A stretch of 64,000 nt of DNA, from the NCBI RefSeq assembly GCF_001598255.1, contig NZ_BCYP01000001.1:230308-294307 (forward strand). The letters are read 5' to 3'. The position numbers were made by a program, and so were the translations under genes. The stretch is from Mitsuaria chitosanitabida ATCC BAA-476 = NBRC 102408 (GTDB taxonomy: Bacteria > Pseudomonadota > Gammaproteobacteria > Burkholderiales > Burkholderiaceae_C). The first letter of the stretch is position 1. The number at the start of each line of letters is the position of its first letter. The notes beneath the pieces were generated by a model. The model was not told the DNA's origin, did no database searches, and saw only the letters and a list, made by a program, of their open reading frames with translations. Shown here piece by piece: positions 10,291-19,748 of the stretch.

Positions 10291-11406
10291 ATGCCTCGAT
10301 CCGCGCCAGCGGCCCCCGCCGCGAGCCCCGCTTCCATGCCCACGACGCCGCTGACCGACCACGACCTCGACACCCGCGTGAACGACCTGCGCGACGACTT
10401 CGCGCCACGGCTGCTCGCCTGGCAGCGTCGCGAGGGCCGTCACGACCTGCCGTGGCAGAACACGCGCGATCCGTACCGGGTCTGGCTGTCGGAAATCATG
10501 CTGCAGCAGACGCAGGTGACGACGGTGCTGGGCTACTACCGCCGCTTCCTGGAACGCTTCCCCGACGTGGCCGCGCTGGCGGCCGCGCCCAACGACGAGG
10601 TGATGGCCGCGTGGGCGGGGCTGGGTTACTACAGCCGGGCGCGCAACCTGCACAAATGCGCGCAGGCCGTGGTCGAGCGCCACGGCGGCGCCTTCCCGCC
10701 GAGCGCCGCGGCGCTGGCCGAGCTGCCCGGCATCGGCCGCTCGACCGCGGCGGCGATCGCGTCCTTCTGCTTCGGCGAGCGGGTCGCGATCCTGGATGGC
10801 AACGTCAAGCGCGTGCTGGGGCGGTTGCTGGCGTTCGACGGCGACCTCGCCTCGGCGGCGCAGGAGAAGCGCTTGTGGCGACTGGCCGAGGCGCTGCTGC
10901 CCGTGTCCGCCGACGACATGCCCGCCTACACGCAGGGGATGATGGATCTGGGCGCGAGCCACTGCGCGACGCGCTCGCCGCAATGCCTGCTGTGTCCGGT
11001 GTCCGAGTTGTGCGCGGGTCTGGCCGAGGGCGAGCCCGCGCGCTATCCGATCAAGACGAAGAAGCTCAAGCGCGGCAGCCGGGAGAACTGGTGGCTGTGG
11101 ATCGAGCATGAGGGCCGCGTGTGGCTGCAGCAGCGGCCCGCCGAGGGCGTCTGGGGCGGGCTGTGGACGCTGCCCTTGTTCGACGACGAATCGGCCTTGA
11201 CGGCGCAAAGCGCGGCGCTGGGCGTCGCGGCCCCGGAGACGCTGCCACGCGTCAAGCACGTACTCACGCATTTCGACTGGCTGCTGCATCCGCGCCGCGC
11301 GCTGCTGCCGCGCGAGGCCCGGCCGGCGGGCGAGGGCGTGTGGGTGGCGCGGGAGCGGCTCGGCGACTACGCGCTGCCGGCGCCACTGCGCAAGCTGTTG
11401 GACTAA
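10291..11406 (+). CDS. mutY: A/G-specific adenine glycosylase
   Basis: Excises adenine mispaired with 8-oxoguanine, complementing MutM. Seen are the catalytic Glu 68 in SEIMLQQTQV, the helix-hairpin-helix ELPGIGRSTAAAI, the catalytic Asp 169 in ILDGNVKRVL, and the [4Fe-4S] cluster Cys 225, 232, 235 and 241 (spacing C-x6-C-x2-C-x5-C). A C-terminal MutT-like domain follows (WLQQRPAEGVWGGLW). Two starts are reasonable: ATG 10291 (371 residues, chosen) and ATG 10336, which removes an Ala/Pro-rich leader. It lies 62 bases after mutM on the same strand. Its stop overlaps the stop of the convergent gene by a few bases. Confidence 0.95.
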   Translation: MPRSAPAAPAASPASMPTTPLTDHDLDTRVNDLRDDFAPRLLAWQRREGRHDLPWQNTRDPYRVWLSEIMLQQTQVTTVLGYYRRFLERFPDVAALAAAPNDEVMAAWAGLGYYSRARNLHKCAQAVVERHGGAFPPSAAALAELPGIGRSTAAAIASFCFGERVAILDGNVKRVLGRLLAFDGDLASAAQEKRLWRLAEALLPVSADDMPAYTQGMMDLGASHCATRSPQCLLCPVSELCAGLAEGEPARYPIKTKKLKRGSRENWWLWIEHEGRVWLQQRPAEGVWGGLWTLPLFDDESALTAQSAALGVAAPETLPRVKHVLTHFDWLLHPRRALLPREARPAGEGVWVARERLGDYALPAPLRKLLD

Positions 11407-12041
11407 CGCTCGCCCATGCGCGGCGGGTCGGGATCGTTCACGTTGCCACACTCCGGCAGGACGGCGCGGACGAGCAGCTCGCTCGCCTGGTCCAGGTGGC
11501 CCTTGGCGAGCTCGAGCTGCGTCGGGACCACGTCGAGCCGGCCCGCCTCGATGGCGCGCCGGACCTTGGACAGCCAGTTCTGCGCGCCATCGGCGTTCAT
11601 GCGCGCGTAGCCGATCTCCCAATCGGCCAGGTGCCGCCGGGGCGAGGTCTCCCGGAGCGCCGCATGAAGCCGGTCCAGTTCCAGCTGCAGGACGTGCAGC
11701 GCCTCGAAATGGCCGGCGACGTGATGCAGCGCCGGCGGCAGGGCGTCCAAGCGCCGGGCCAGCTCCGTGAGATTCGCGCAGGTCGCCAATGGAGAGTCGT
11801 CCAATCGGCAGGCCTCGGACAACAGCAGCCGGACGCGCCGCCGCAGCGCTTCGTCGGCGCCGCGCCAACGCGCGGCGGTGGCGTGGAGCAGGCCGGCCCG
11901 CTCGCGGACCAGGGTCTTGAAGGCTCGAAGCCGGGCCGGGTCCGGCGCGAACGCTCCCTGGGGGTGAGAGGCCGGCAGGGCCGGGGCGGTGGCGTCCTGC
12001 GACGCGTGGGTCAGGGGCTCGGCCTTGCGGGGAACAGACAT
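11403..12041 (-). CDS. Hypothetical helical protein
   Basis: Predicted 212-residue protein, rich in Leu, Arg and Ala and probably all-helical (RLRAFKTLVRERAGLLHATAARW, LLLSEACRLDDSP, HHVAGHFEALHVLQLELDRL). I see no signal peptide, membrane segment or catalytic motif. The start MSVPRKAEP is chosen over an upstream ATG at 12203, because the upstream part would overlap the promoter region of the divergent gene and has poor coding character. It converges on mutY, with the stop codons overlapping. Family not recognised. Confidence 0.55.
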   Translation of the reverse strand: MSVPRKAEPLTHASQDATAPALPASHPQGAFAPDPARLRAFKTLVRERAGLLHATAARWRGADEALRRRVRLLLSEACRLDDSPLATCANLTELARRLDALPPALHHVAGHFEALHVLQLELDRLHAALRETSPRRHLADWEIGYARMNADGAQNWLSKVRRAIEAGRLDVVPTQLELAKGHLDQASELLVRAVLPECGNVNDPDPPRMGER

Positions 12042-12285
12042 GGCGGGACTTCGGATGGTGGCGGGAAAGCGGGTCGCCACGACCTGTCGTCGGCATCCCC
12101 GCCCTCGCTCAGTCACCTCGACGCCAGGATGAGGGCCTCGGCGGAGTCCCATGTGCGGGTGGGCCTGGGGGAAATGGCTAGTCCATTTGAGGGCCGAGGC
12201 CATCGAATTCGTTATGGCCGTTCGCGGGGCGCGCTATGCTCGCGCGATCGCCGCACAGCGGCCCGCCACGACCATCAGGGACATC

Positions 12286-12645
12286 ATGTCGAACGCCGTC
12301 ACGCCGGGGGCCGCCGCCCCTCTGAAGAGCGCTCTGGAATCCGCCTTCATCGCGCTGCTCGCCAGCGGGGTCTGTCTCTGGTTCCTGATCAGCGATTCGC
12401 AGGCCGGCGAGGTGGATGCGGCGCGGGCGACCATGTTCGGACTGGGCCTGTTCGCCGCCCTGTGCGCGCACTGGGTCTACATGGGGCTGGCGCTCAAGCG
12501 CGCGGGCCGCGGAGGCGCCCCGTGGATGGCGTGGATGGTGGGCGTGGTGGTCCTGCTGCCGTTCGCGTCGGTGGTGCTGGGCATCCTGCTGTTCAACCAG
12601 GCGCAGGACATGGACAACCAGGCCGCGGCGCAGACGCAGCTCTGA
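12286..12645 (+). CDS. Small three-helix membrane protein
   Basis: Predicted 119-residue inner-membrane protein with hydrophobic segments at about residues 20-38 (SAFIALLASGVCLWFLIS), 52-70 (MFGLGLFAALCAHWVYMGLA) and 83-104 (WMAWMVGVVVLLPFASVVLG). It ends in a short Gln/Asp-rich tail. The start at 12286 has AGGG about eight bases upstream. It converges on rapZ; a GC-rich hairpin (about 12662-12684) lies between the two. Function unknown. Longer in-frame starts exist upstream but add a segment that does not look coding. Confidence 0.6.
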   Translation: MSNAVTPGAAAPLKSALESAFIALLASGVCLWFLISDSQAGEVDAARATMFGLGLFAALCAHWVYMGLALKRAGRGGAPWMAWMVGVVVLLPFASVVLGILLFNQAQDMDNQAAAQTQL

Positions 12646-12728
12646 ACGCCACCTTCACGCCCGCCGGGCCCGAGCGCGGGCCGGCATGAGGCACCGACCG
12701 GGCGCGGGACGCGACCCGGCCGCGCCGT

Positions 12729-13724
12729 TCAGCGCGCGTCCAGTTCCCGGTGCCGCTTGAGCACCTGACCGTGGAAGGCGAATTGCTTGGCCAGGGTCTC
12801 CACCAGATAGACCGAGCGGTGCTGGCCCCCGGTGCAGCCGATCGCCACCGTGAGGTAGCTGCGCTGGTCCTGCGCGAAGTTCGGCAGCCACTGCGCGATG
12901 AAGGCGCCGATCTGGCTGAGCATCAAGCGCACCTCGGGCTGGACCTCGAGATAGGCCGCCACGGGTTCGTCGCGGCCGGTCAGCGGACGCAGCTCGCGGT
13001 CGTAGTACGGATTGGGCAGCACGCGGACGTCGAAGACGAAGTCCGCATCGCTGGGCACGCCGTGCTTGAAGGCGAAGGACTCGAACACCAGCGTCAGCGA
13101 GGAGCCGCTCGCGCGCACCAGGTCGCGCACCCAGGCGCGCAGCTGGGCCGGGCGCAGCTGGCTGCTGTCGATGACGGTGGACTCCATGCGCAGTGGCGTG
13201 AGCAGCTCGCGCTCCAGCGCGATGGCTTCCTGCAGCGCGCGATGGGTGTCGCCGTCGTCGTTGCCAACGCGCAGCGGGTGCGGGCGACGCGTCTCGGAGA
13301 AGCGGCGCAGCAGGGTGTCGTTGTCGGCGTCCAGGAAGATCGCCCGGATCGAGATGCCGCTGTGGCGCATCTCCTTGATGTGCAGCAGCAGCTGAGGCAG
13401 CGAGCCCGCGCTGCGCACGTCGACCGCGATGGCGACGCGGCGCCAGCCGCGCTGACGCTCGAGCTCGAGGAACTGCGGGAGCAGCTCGGGCGGCAGGTTG
13501 TCGACGCAGTAGAAGCCGGCGTCCTCGAGCGCGTGCATCGCGATGGACTTGCCGCCGCCGGACATGCCGGTGACCAGGACGACATCCCCGTTGCGCAGCG
13601 AGCCGGCGGGCTGGGCACCGGGCGCGAGCTGGGCGCCGAGTCGGGCCTGGGCGTCGGCCTCGGACGAGGGGGACGAAGGGGGCTGATCGGCGCCGGAGGA
13701 CAGGGTCGGATCGGGCGCGTTCAC
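12729..13724 (-). CDS. rapZ: RNase adapter / nucleotide-binding protein RapZ
   Basis: P-loop protein of the YvcJ/RapZ family. In E. coli it directs RNase E to the small RNA GlmZ and so tunes glucosamine-6-phosphate synthesis; elsewhere its role is less clear. Walker A is GMSGGGKS (residues 53-60), followed by [36 protein letters not shown] and the C-terminal motif [16 protein letters not shown]. The product is 331 residues with an extra ~45-residue Ser/Ala/Gln-rich N-terminus. The only sensible start is GTG at 13722-13724, overlapping the recN stop (GTGA), so translation is probably coupled to recN. Confidence 0.92.
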   Translation of the reverse strand: MNAPDPTLSSGADQPPSSPSSEADAQARLGAQLAPGAQPAGSLRNGDVVLVTGMSGGGKSIAMHALEDAGFYCVDNLPPELLPQFLELERQRGWRRVAIAVDVRSAGSLPQLLLHIKEMRHSGISIRAIFLDADNDTLLRRFSETRRPHPLRVGNDDGDTHRALQEAIALERELLTPLRMESTVIDSSQLRPAQLRAWVRDLVRASGSSLTLVFESFAFKHGVPSDADFVFDVRVLPNPYYDRELRPLTGRDEPVAAYLEVQPEVRLMLSQIGAFIAQWLPNFAQDQRSYLTVAIGCTGGQHRSVYLVETLAKQFAFHGQVLKRHRELDAR

Positions 13725-15451
13725 GGCTTCACTTTCTTCGAGGAGGAGGGCGGGGCGAGGGTCGAGGGCGCGTCACCGGACGCGGCCTTGGCGGACAGCT
13801 CCAGCATCTCCTGCGCATGGGCGAGGGAGGTGGAGGACAGGCGTTCGCCGCCGAGCATGCGGGCGATCTCGGCGGTGCGGGCCTCGCCGGAAATCGGGCG
13901 CACGTCGGAATTGGTCTTGCCGTCCTTGAGCGCCTTGGCGACGAGGAAGTGGTGATCCGCGCAGGCGGCGACCTGCGGCAGGTGGGTGACGGCGAGCACC
14001 TGGGCGCGCCGGCCCAGCTGCTTCATCAGGCGGCCGACGGTCTCGGCGACGGCGCCACCGACGCCCGCGTCGATCTCGTCGAAGATCAGCGTGCCGGCTC
14101 CGGCGTTCTTCTGGCTGGTCGTGACCGCGATGGCCAGCGCGATGCGCGAGAGTTCGCCGCCGGAGGCGACCTTGCCCAGCGGACGCGGCGTGCTGCCGGC
14201 GTGGCCGGCAACCAGGAACTCCGCCGATTCCAGACCGAAGCTCTGGGGCTCGTCCTGCGGGAGCAGCGCGACCTCGAAGCGGCCGCCGGACATGCCCAGC
14301 TGCTGCATGGCCTGCGAGACCGCGTTCGACAGGGCCGGCGCGGCCTTCGCGCGAGCCGTGCTGACGGTCCTGGCTTCCTTCTGGAAGGCCTTGAGCGCGG
14401 TGGCCTGCTTCGCTTGCAGGCCCTCGAGGTCGGCGGCGGCGTCGAGCTGCGCGAGCTCCGCCTTCCATTCGGCGAGCAGCGCGGGCAGCTCGGCCGGCTG
14501 GCGACGGTAGCGGCGCGACAGCGTGACCCAGGCGGACAGCCGGTCGTCGAGCTGCTGCAGCCGATCGGGATCCAGATCGGCGGCGTTCAGGTAGGAGCTC
14601 AGGCTGTGGGCGGCGTCCTGCAGCTGGGCCTGCGCGCCGAGCAGCGCGTTGACGGTGTCCTGCAGGCCGGCGTCGTAGCCCAGCACGTCCTGGAGCGCGG
14701 ACAGCGCCTCGTCGGTGAGCGATTCCGCGTTGATCTCGGCCTCGGCGACGCGTTCGAGGGCGCCGCGGGCGGCGTCCATCAGCGATTGCGCATGCGACAG
14801 GCGCTGGTGCTCGGCGTTGAGCTCGTCCCACTCGTCGGCGCCGGGGGCGAGGCGGTCGACCTCGCCGATCTGCCAGCTCAGGCGTTCGTGCTCGCGGGCG
14901 AGGTCGGACTGCTTGGCGCGGGCGGCGCTGAGCGTCTCGGTGGCTTGTCGCCAATCGGAGAAGGCGGCGGCCAGGGGTTTGGTGTCGATCAGCGCGAAGC
15001 CGTCGAGCAGCTCGCGCACGCTGGCGGGGCGGGTCAGGCCTTGCCAGGCGTGCTGGCCGTGGATGTCGAGCAGGTGTTCGGCGAGCTCGCGCAGCTGGGC
15101 GACGGTGGCGGTGCCGCCGTTGATCCAGGCGCGGCTCTTCCCCTGGGCGTCGATGACGCGGCGCAGCAGCAACGTGTCGGCGGCGCCGTCGCTGGAGGCT
15201 TCGAAGCCCGCTTCCTCCAGCCAGGGGGCGAGGGCGGCGGGGCGGTCGAACTCGGCGGCGATCTCGGCGCGGGGCGCGCCTTCGCGGACGACGGCGGCGT
15301 CGCCGCGGGAGCCGAGGGCGAGCTGCAGGGCGTCGATCAGGATGGACTTGCCGGCGCCGGTTTCACCGGTGAGGGCGGAGAAGCCGGCGGCGAAGTCGAG
15401 CTCCAGGGCCGGGACGATGACGAAGTCCTTGAGCGCGAGGCGGCGCAGCAT
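13721..15451 (-). CDS. recN: DNA repair protein RecN
   Basis: SMC-like ATPase for double-strand break repair. Walker A GETGAGKS at residues 29-36; two long helical coiled-coil stretches in the middle (about 150-360); the ABC signature [15 protein letters not shown] and Walker [13 protein letters not shown] near the C-terminus. The 576-residue length is normal. The ATG overlaps the nadK stop codon (ATGA) and its own stop overlaps the rapZ GTG, so nadK-recN-rapZ form a tightly coupled operon. I saw no LexA box in the adjoining nadK upstream gap. Confidence 0.95.
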   Translation of the reverse strand: MLRRLALKDFVIVPALELDFAAGFSALTGETGAGKSILIDALQLALGSRGDAAVVREGAPRAEIAAEFDRPAALAPWLEEAGFEASSDGAADTLLLRRVIDAQGKSRAWINGGTATVAQLRELAEHLLDIHGQHAWQGLTRPASVRELLDGFALIDTKPLAAAFSDWRQATETLSAARAKQSDLAREHERLSWQIGEVDRLAPGADEWDELNAEHQRLSHAQSLMDAARGALERVAEAEINAESLTDEALSALQDVLGYDAGLQDTVNALLGAQAQLQDAAHSLSSYLNAADLDPDRLQQLDDRLSAWVTLSRRYRRQPAELPALLAEWKAELAQLDAAADLEGLQAKQATALKAFQKEARTVSTARAKAAPALSNAVSQAMQQLGMSGGRFEVALLPQDEPQSFGLESAEFLVAGHAGSTPRPLGKVASGGELSRIALAIAVTTSQKNAGAGTLIFDEIDAGVGGAVAETVGRLMKQLGRRAQVLAVTHLPQVAACADHHFLVAKALKDGKTNSDVRPISGEARTAEIARMLGGERLSSTSLAHAQEMLELSAKAASGDAPSTLAPPSSSKKVKP

Positions 15452-16326
15452 CAGCTGTTTCCTTCGTTCCAGCGCAGCTTGCGGCGCAGGGTCGCGTAGT
15501 AGCTCCAGCCGCGGGGGTGGAGGAAGGGGGCGCGGTGCTGGGAGCGGCGCACGGTGATGCAGTCGCCGTGCAGCAGCGAGGCCAGGGCCTGCATGTCGAA
15601 GTTCACGCTGGCGTCGCGGCCGGCGACGATGGTGAGGCGGACCTCGCCGTTGTCGGGCAGGACGATGGGGCGGTTGGACAGCGCGTGGGACGCGATCGGG
15701 AGCAGCACCCAGCCGGCGATGCCGGGGTGGAGGATGGGGCCGCCGGCGGAGAGCGCGTAGGCGGTGGAGCCGGTCGGGGTGCCGACGATGACGCCGTCGG
15801 CGCGCATGTTGGCGACGAACTCGTCGCCGACGTCGACGCGCAGCTCGACCATGGCGGCGGTGGCGCCGCGGGAGACGACGACGTCGTTGAGGGCGACGCC
15901 GGCGAAGATCTGTTCGCCGTCACGGATGACGGAGCCCTCGAGCAGGGAGCGGTGTTCGATCTCGTAGTCGCCGGCGAGGATGGAGGCGAGGGCTTCCTTG
16001 TACTCGTCGGTGGAGATGTCGGTGATGAAGCCCAGGCGGCCCTGGTTGATGCCCACGAGCGGGAGGCCGTAGCGGGCGACCTGGCGGCCGAAGCCCAGCA
16101 TGGTGCCGTCGCCGCCGACGACGATGGCGAGGTCGCACTGGGTGCCGAGCTCGGCGTGGGTCAGGGCGGGGAGGGAGGTGATGCCGGTGCTGTCGGCGGT
16201 TTCCTGTTCCAGGGAAACATCCAATCCCTGGGAGGCGACGAATTCGGCAATCTCCTCCAGGATGGGGCGGATGCCCCGGGCCTGGGGTTTTCCGACGATC
16301 GCCACGTGTTGGAAGCGCTTGGACAT
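15451..16326 (-). CDS. nadK: NAD kinase
   Basis: Phosphorylates NAD to NADP with ATP or polyphosphate. The GGDGTML motif at residues 71-77 carries the catalytic Asp. [33 protein letters not shown] and [15 protein letters not shown] segments complete the substrate site. Length 291 residues is typical. It is the first gene of the nadK-recN-rapZ run and is divergent from hrcA, an order conserved in betaproteobacteria. Confidence 0.96.
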   Translation of the reverse strand: MSKRFQHVAIVGKPQARGIRPILEEIAEFVASQGLDVSLEQETADSTGITSLPALTHAELGTQCDLAIVVGGDGTMLGFGRQVARYGLPLVGINQGRLGFITDISTDEYKEALASILAGDYEIEHRSLLEGSVIRDGEQIFAGVALNDVVVSRGATAAMVELRVDVGDEFVANMRADGVIVGTPTGSTAYALSAGGPILHPGIAGWVLLPIASHALSNRPIVLPDNGEVRLTIVAGRDASVNFDMQALASLLHGDCITVRRSQHRAPFLHPRGWSYYATLRRKLRWNEGNS

Positions 16327-16419
16327 AGCGCGGAATTACACCACAGCGATGTGACTGGACGGGGTCGTCGGGAGGGTGTGCCGGGAGAGGAAACCGGCGG
16401 GTTCACTAGAATGAAAAGC

Positions 16420-17430
16420 ATGCTCGACGACCGCGCGAAATTACTGCTGAAGGCTCTGGTGGAGAGGTACATCGCGGATGGCCAGCCGGTGGGGTCGCGC
16501 ACGCTGTCGCGGGCGTCGGGTCTGGAGCTGAGCCCGGCGACGATCCGCAACGTGATGGCGGACCTGGAGGAGCTGGGTCTGATCGCGAGCCCGCACACGA
16601 GCGCGGGCCGCATCCCGACCCCCTTGGGCTACCGCCTGTTCGTGGACACCTTGCTGACGGCCAAGCCGGGGCTGCCGCGGGAAGCGGCGTTCGAGAGCCA
16701 ACTGCTGCCGGACCAGCCGCAACGGGTGATCACCAGCGCGGCGCAGATGCTGTCCAGCCTGTCGAACTTCGTGGGGGTGGTGACGTCGCCGCGCAAGACG
16801 GCGGTGTTCCACCACATCGAGTTCCTGCGGCTGGGTGACCGGCGGGTGCTGGTGATCATGGTGTCGCCGGACGGGGACGTGCAGAACCGGCTGGTGTTCA
16901 CGGCGCAGGACCTGACGCAGTCCGACCTGACGGAGGCCAGCAACCGGCTGAACGCGCACTACACGGGGCTGTCGCTGGACGTGGTGCGGGACCGGCTGAG
17001 GAGCGAGGTGGATCAGCTGCGCGGGGAGATCGCCAAGCTGATGAGCGCGGCGGTGGACGTCGGCCAGCAGGGCATCCAGGAGCACGAGCCGGTGATCATT
17101 TCCGGGGAGCGCAACCTGCTGACGGTGCAGGACTTCAGCCACGACATGGGGAGCCTGCGGCGGATGTTCGATCTCTTCGAGCAGAAGACGCAGTTGATGC
17201 GGCTGCTGGATGTGTCGTCGCGCGCGGAAGGCGTGCGAATCTACATAGGCGGGGAGAGCCAGGTGGTTCCGGTGGAGGAGCTGTCGGTGGTCTCGGCGCC
17301 GTACGAGGTCGATGGCGAGGTGGTGGGAACGCTGGGCGTGATCGGCCCGACGCGGATGGCCTATGACCGGATGATCGAGATCGTGGACATCACGTCGCGG
17401 ATGGTCTCGAGCGCGTTGTCGCAGAAGTAG
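16420..17430 (+). CDS. hrcA: Heat-inducible transcription repressor HrcA
   Basis: Represses heat-shock chaperone genes by binding CIRCE operators; activity depends on GroE. N-terminal winged helix ([70 protein letters not shown]) is followed by the GAF-like and dimerisation regions, 336 residues in all. The start MLDDRAK at 16420 matches the usual family N-terminus; an ATG three codons earlier (16411) is also possible. No CIRCE element was seen in the 93-base gap to nadK, so autoregulation by that route is not evident here. Confidence 0.93.
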   Translation: MLDDRAKLLLKALVERYIADGQPVGSRTLSRASGLELSPATIRNVMADLEELGLIASPHTSAGRIPTPLGYRLFVDTLLTAKPGLPREAAFESQLLPDQPQRVITSAAQMLSSLSNFVGVVTSPRKTAVFHHIEFLRLGDRRVLVIMVSPDGDVQNRLVFTAQDLTQSDLTEASNRLNAHYTGLSLDVVRDRLRSEVDQLRGEIAKLMSAAVDVGQQGIQEHEPVIISGERNLLTVQDFSHDMGSLRRMFDLFEQKTQLMRLLDVSSRAEGVRIYIGGESQVVPVEELSVVSAPYEVDGEVVGTLGVIGPTRMAYDRMIEIVDITSRMVSSALSQK

Positions 17431-17438
17431 AATCCGCC

Positions 17439-17480
17439 GCTCCGGTGCAAGGCCGGAGCCGCGGATCCGCCAGGATCCGC
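17439..17480 (+). terminator. Two consecutive hairpins after hrcA
   Basis: GCTCCGG-7 bases-CCGGAGC at 17439-17459 is followed at once by GCGGATCC-4 bases-GGATCCGC at 17461-17480. Both stems are perfect and lie in the short gap between the hrcA stop and the tRNA. There is no long T-run, so this may be a terminator or a tRNA leader processing structure. Confidence 0.4.
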
Positions 17481-17499
17481 ATACTCGTATTACCCCCGG

Positions 17500-17576
17500 G
17501 GGCCGTTAGCTCAGTTGGTTAGAGCAGAGGACTCATAATCCTTTGGTCATTGGTTCAAGTCCAATACGGCCTACCA
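17500..17576 (+). tRNA. tRNA with CAU anticodon (Met, or Ile2 read through lysidine)
   Basis: A 77-base cloverleaf: acceptor GGGCCGT paired with ACGGCCT (the first pair is G-U), T8 A9, D arm GCTCAGTTGGTTAGAGC, anticodon arm GAGGACTCATAATCCTT with loop CTCATAA, T arm ATTGGTTCAAGTCCAAT, discriminator A and encoded CCA. The GACTCATAATC anticodon arm and the TTGGTC variable region resemble the minor Ile2 tRNA whose CAU is modified by TilS. Elongator Met tRNAs look similar, so I leave identity open. Foreign-looking genes follow directly downstream. Confidence 0.9.
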
Positions 17577-17622
17577 GCATTATTGATTTCAGGTGAACTG
17601 GCTCGGCTGGTTTCTCGGGTTC

Positions 17623-18576
17623 TTACGGGACCAAAATTACGCGACGGTGAAAATCGAGATAAGTCTTTCGAGAGTCGAGGGAAATGCGCGATCTTGTGTT
17701 CTTCGATAATCCGAATGCGGCTATGTCGTGGTCTGTGAGCGTTGACGAGTAAATGATTTCGCCTTCATCCGCGAATGAGATGAGACCCTTGTCGAACAGG
17801 TGATCGATGCTTGGAGTCAGCAGAAGCCCATTAAGCGGATCCAAGCGCTCAAAGCCAGTAGTGCAAGCTCGCCACGGCATGATGTGACTCGCCCGCAGCA
17901 GCAATGGATTCCGAACCCCCGTGACGATGCACTCTGATTGCTGAGCAATCAAGCTCTCACGAAATTGGCCTTGACCACGCCTAGCCAAGATCAAGGCAGA
18001 GCGCTGTGTCTCTGAGAGCGAAACATCCTTTTGAATGTTCTCGCTCTCTTTATCTTCTAGTTCCTGAATCAGCGAAGCCGTATCGCACGCGCTGACTACC
18101 TTTCCGACAGTCCCGCTGGTCCATTGCAAGACGAGATTGAAGAGCTGTACGCTAATCTCGGAAAGATAGGCGCCCTGATTACCGTCTCCGGTCTTATCAC
18201 TGAGCGGCGAATACTTCGATGGAAGCGCTTGCCTCAGCTGATCAAGATAATTCTTCGGCTTCGCCTCGACTGCGACGGGAGTCCATTCAACGGGCAGCAG
18301 CCAGCCCGTGTCCGACCAGTATGAGCCGGTGGTCTTGAATGTCTCTGGCTTCGGCGCAGTGATCGCCGGCTCGGTGACTACCCCAATCGCTCGAATTCGC
18401 CCATCTGCATACGAAACGACGGAGTCGCCAACGTGTGCACGGCGCATGTTGTTGTAGAACTGGTTGACCGCGCCTTTGGCATTCGTCTTCGGACTCCAGA
18501 GATATCCGCCTTCGAACTCTTGGCGGAACGTCTGCTTGTGGTTCACCCACCAGCATCTTGGCGTGTTGCTTGACAT
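17623..18576 (-). CDS. HNH endonuclease with EVE-like N-terminal domain
   Basis: Probable modification-dependent restriction enzyme of 317 residues. The N-terminal ~120 residues look like an EVE/PUA-type domain (CWWVNHKQTFRQEFEGGYLW, MRRAHVGDSVVSYADGRIRAIGVV, GWLLPVEW). Such domains bind modified cytosine in related proteins. The C-terminal part is an HNH_2-type nuclease: Cys 216, LLLRASHIMPW with His 231, Asn 249 in RLDPLNGLLL, His 259 in SIDHLFDKGLISF. The gene is visibly less GC-rich than its neighbours and begins right next to a tRNA, both signs of acquisition. It is on the same strand as the Mrr-like gene upstream. The nuclease call is firm; the EVE assignment is by pattern only. Confidence 0.78.
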   Translation of the reverse strand: MSSNTPRCWWVNHKQTFRQEFEGGYLWSPKTNAKGAVNQFYNNMRRAHVGDSVVSYADGRIRAIGVVTEPAITAPKPETFKTTGSYWSDTGWLLPVEWTPVAVEAKPKNYLDQLRQALPSKYSPLSDKTGDGNQGAYLSEISVQLFNLVLQWTSGTVGKVVSACDTASLIQELEDKESENIQKDVSLSETQRSALILARRGQGQFRESLIAQQSECIVTGVRNPLLLRASHIMPWRACTTGFERLDPLNGLLLTPSIDHLFDKGLISFADEGEIIYSSTLTDHDIAAFGLSKNTRSRISLDSRKTYLDFHRRVILVP

Positions 18577-18689
18577 GTTTTTGCTCCCTACCGCACCAAA
18601 TGTAGCGGCGGGTTGCTGTCTTCAAGCTAGGCCATTGCACAGGTTGTGCACATCAATCGCCCGAATCAATGCTTCCGTGGAGCGGAGGC

Positions 18690-19562
18690 TCAGATTGGCC
18701 GCGTCCCTTTGCACCCTGGATAGTTCACACACCCATAGAACGCCTCTCCCACGTTCGGACCGCGCTTGGCGACGCGCTTGATCATGGGATGCGAGCACAA
18801 CGGGCACACGACCATCGTGACGTCCTCGAACGCTGGCTCCTGCCTTTGCGGAACGGGGCCGCTCGTAGATCGGGACCCAAGCGCGAGCAAGTCCTGCAAC
18901 TTCTCACCGTCAATCAGCGTGATGTTTCGTCCGTCTGCGAATGCGTGAGCCTCGCGGGTGAATCGCCCCGACGTCACCACGAACCCGCCAGCTGCGCCTT
19001 TAGCCGCCATGACCCCGTAGAGCTCCCGCACTACGTTGACGCTGACCTTGTATGCACGCCACTGTTTGCACTGCACGAAGAACGTCTCAGCCCCATTGGT
19101 CCCAGGCTTCCTGAGCACCACGTCGACGCCTCCATCCGCGCCTCCGCCACCGGTTTCCTCCACCGTGAATCCGCGCTGACGAAATCCTTCGCCGACGAGC
19201 ATCTCGAACCGCTGCCAAGACATCCCGTCGATGGCCGCGGCGTCTTGCGCCTGCTTTGAATCCTCGACCAACTTCCGGCGCTGCATTCGCCCGACTGCCG
19301 ACAGGGCTCCGGCCGCGACAAACATCAGCGGCACGGCGTACTGGCCCACCATCTGGACCGCCGCGAACACCATGGTCGCCACCATGGAGGTTCCTTTCAC
19401 GATGCCCTGCGGACCGAGCTCCGGCTTTGGCGGTGGCATGGATGCCCACGCATGCAGCGCGAGATAGCTGACCACTGCCAAAACGAAGCACAGCCACCAC
19501 GGCAGCCTTGCGAGGAGTTTGATCAACTGCTCGCCGCCCTTGCCATTCCTTCTACGGCCCAT
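18690..19562 (-). CDS. Membrane-anchored Mrr-type restriction endonuclease with zinc ribbon
   Basis: Protein of 290 residues in three parts. Two hydrophobic segments (about 21-38 and 62-88) suggest anchoring in the inner membrane. A central Mrr_cat nuclease domain follows, with Glu 120 in WQRFEMLVGEGFRQRGF, Asp 147 in GGGGADGGVDVVL and the QCKQW motif at 164-168, the PD-(D/E)xK pattern Glu-Asp-Gln-x-Lys. The C-terminus is a topoisomerase-type zinc ribbon (Cys 253, 256, 278, 284; CPLCSHPM ... FYGCVNYPGC). Mrr-family enzymes cut modified foreign DNA. The gene lies 113 bases upstream of the EVE-HNH gene and may share its transcript. Why it is membrane-bound is unknown. Confidence 0.82.
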   Translation of the reverse strand: MGRRRNGKGGEQLIKLLARLPWWLCFVLAVVSYLALHAWASMPPPKPELGPQGIVKGTSMVATMVFAAVQMVGQYAVPLMFVAAGALSAVGRMQRRKLVEDSKQAQDAAAIDGMSWQRFEMLVGEGFRQRGFTVEETGGGGADGGVDVVLRKPGTNGAETFFVQCKQWRAYKVSVNVVRELYGVMAAKGAAGGFVVTSGRFTREAHAFADGRNITLIDGEKLQDLLALGSRSTSGPVPQRQEPAFEDVTMVVCPLCSHPMIKRVAKRGPNVGEAFYGCVNYPGCKGTRPI

Positions 19563-19748
19563 TTGGTTTTCTCCCTTGTCGGGCCAGTATCACCATCGAG
19601 GGCTGGCGCGCTAGTCGGGGTTCATCGGGCGCTTCGGGCGCTTGCGTGACCCCTTTCACACCTCCAATCCCCTACGCAGCGGCTTTCCGCCCTCGCCCCC
19701 GCCAAACTCCCTCCCTCAACAAAACCGACATTGCCCAGGGAGGGCAGA

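Noticed and set aside
16327..16419. CIRCE operator upstream of hrcA
   Set aside because: No TTAGCACTC-N9-GAGTGCTAA-like sequence is present in the gap.
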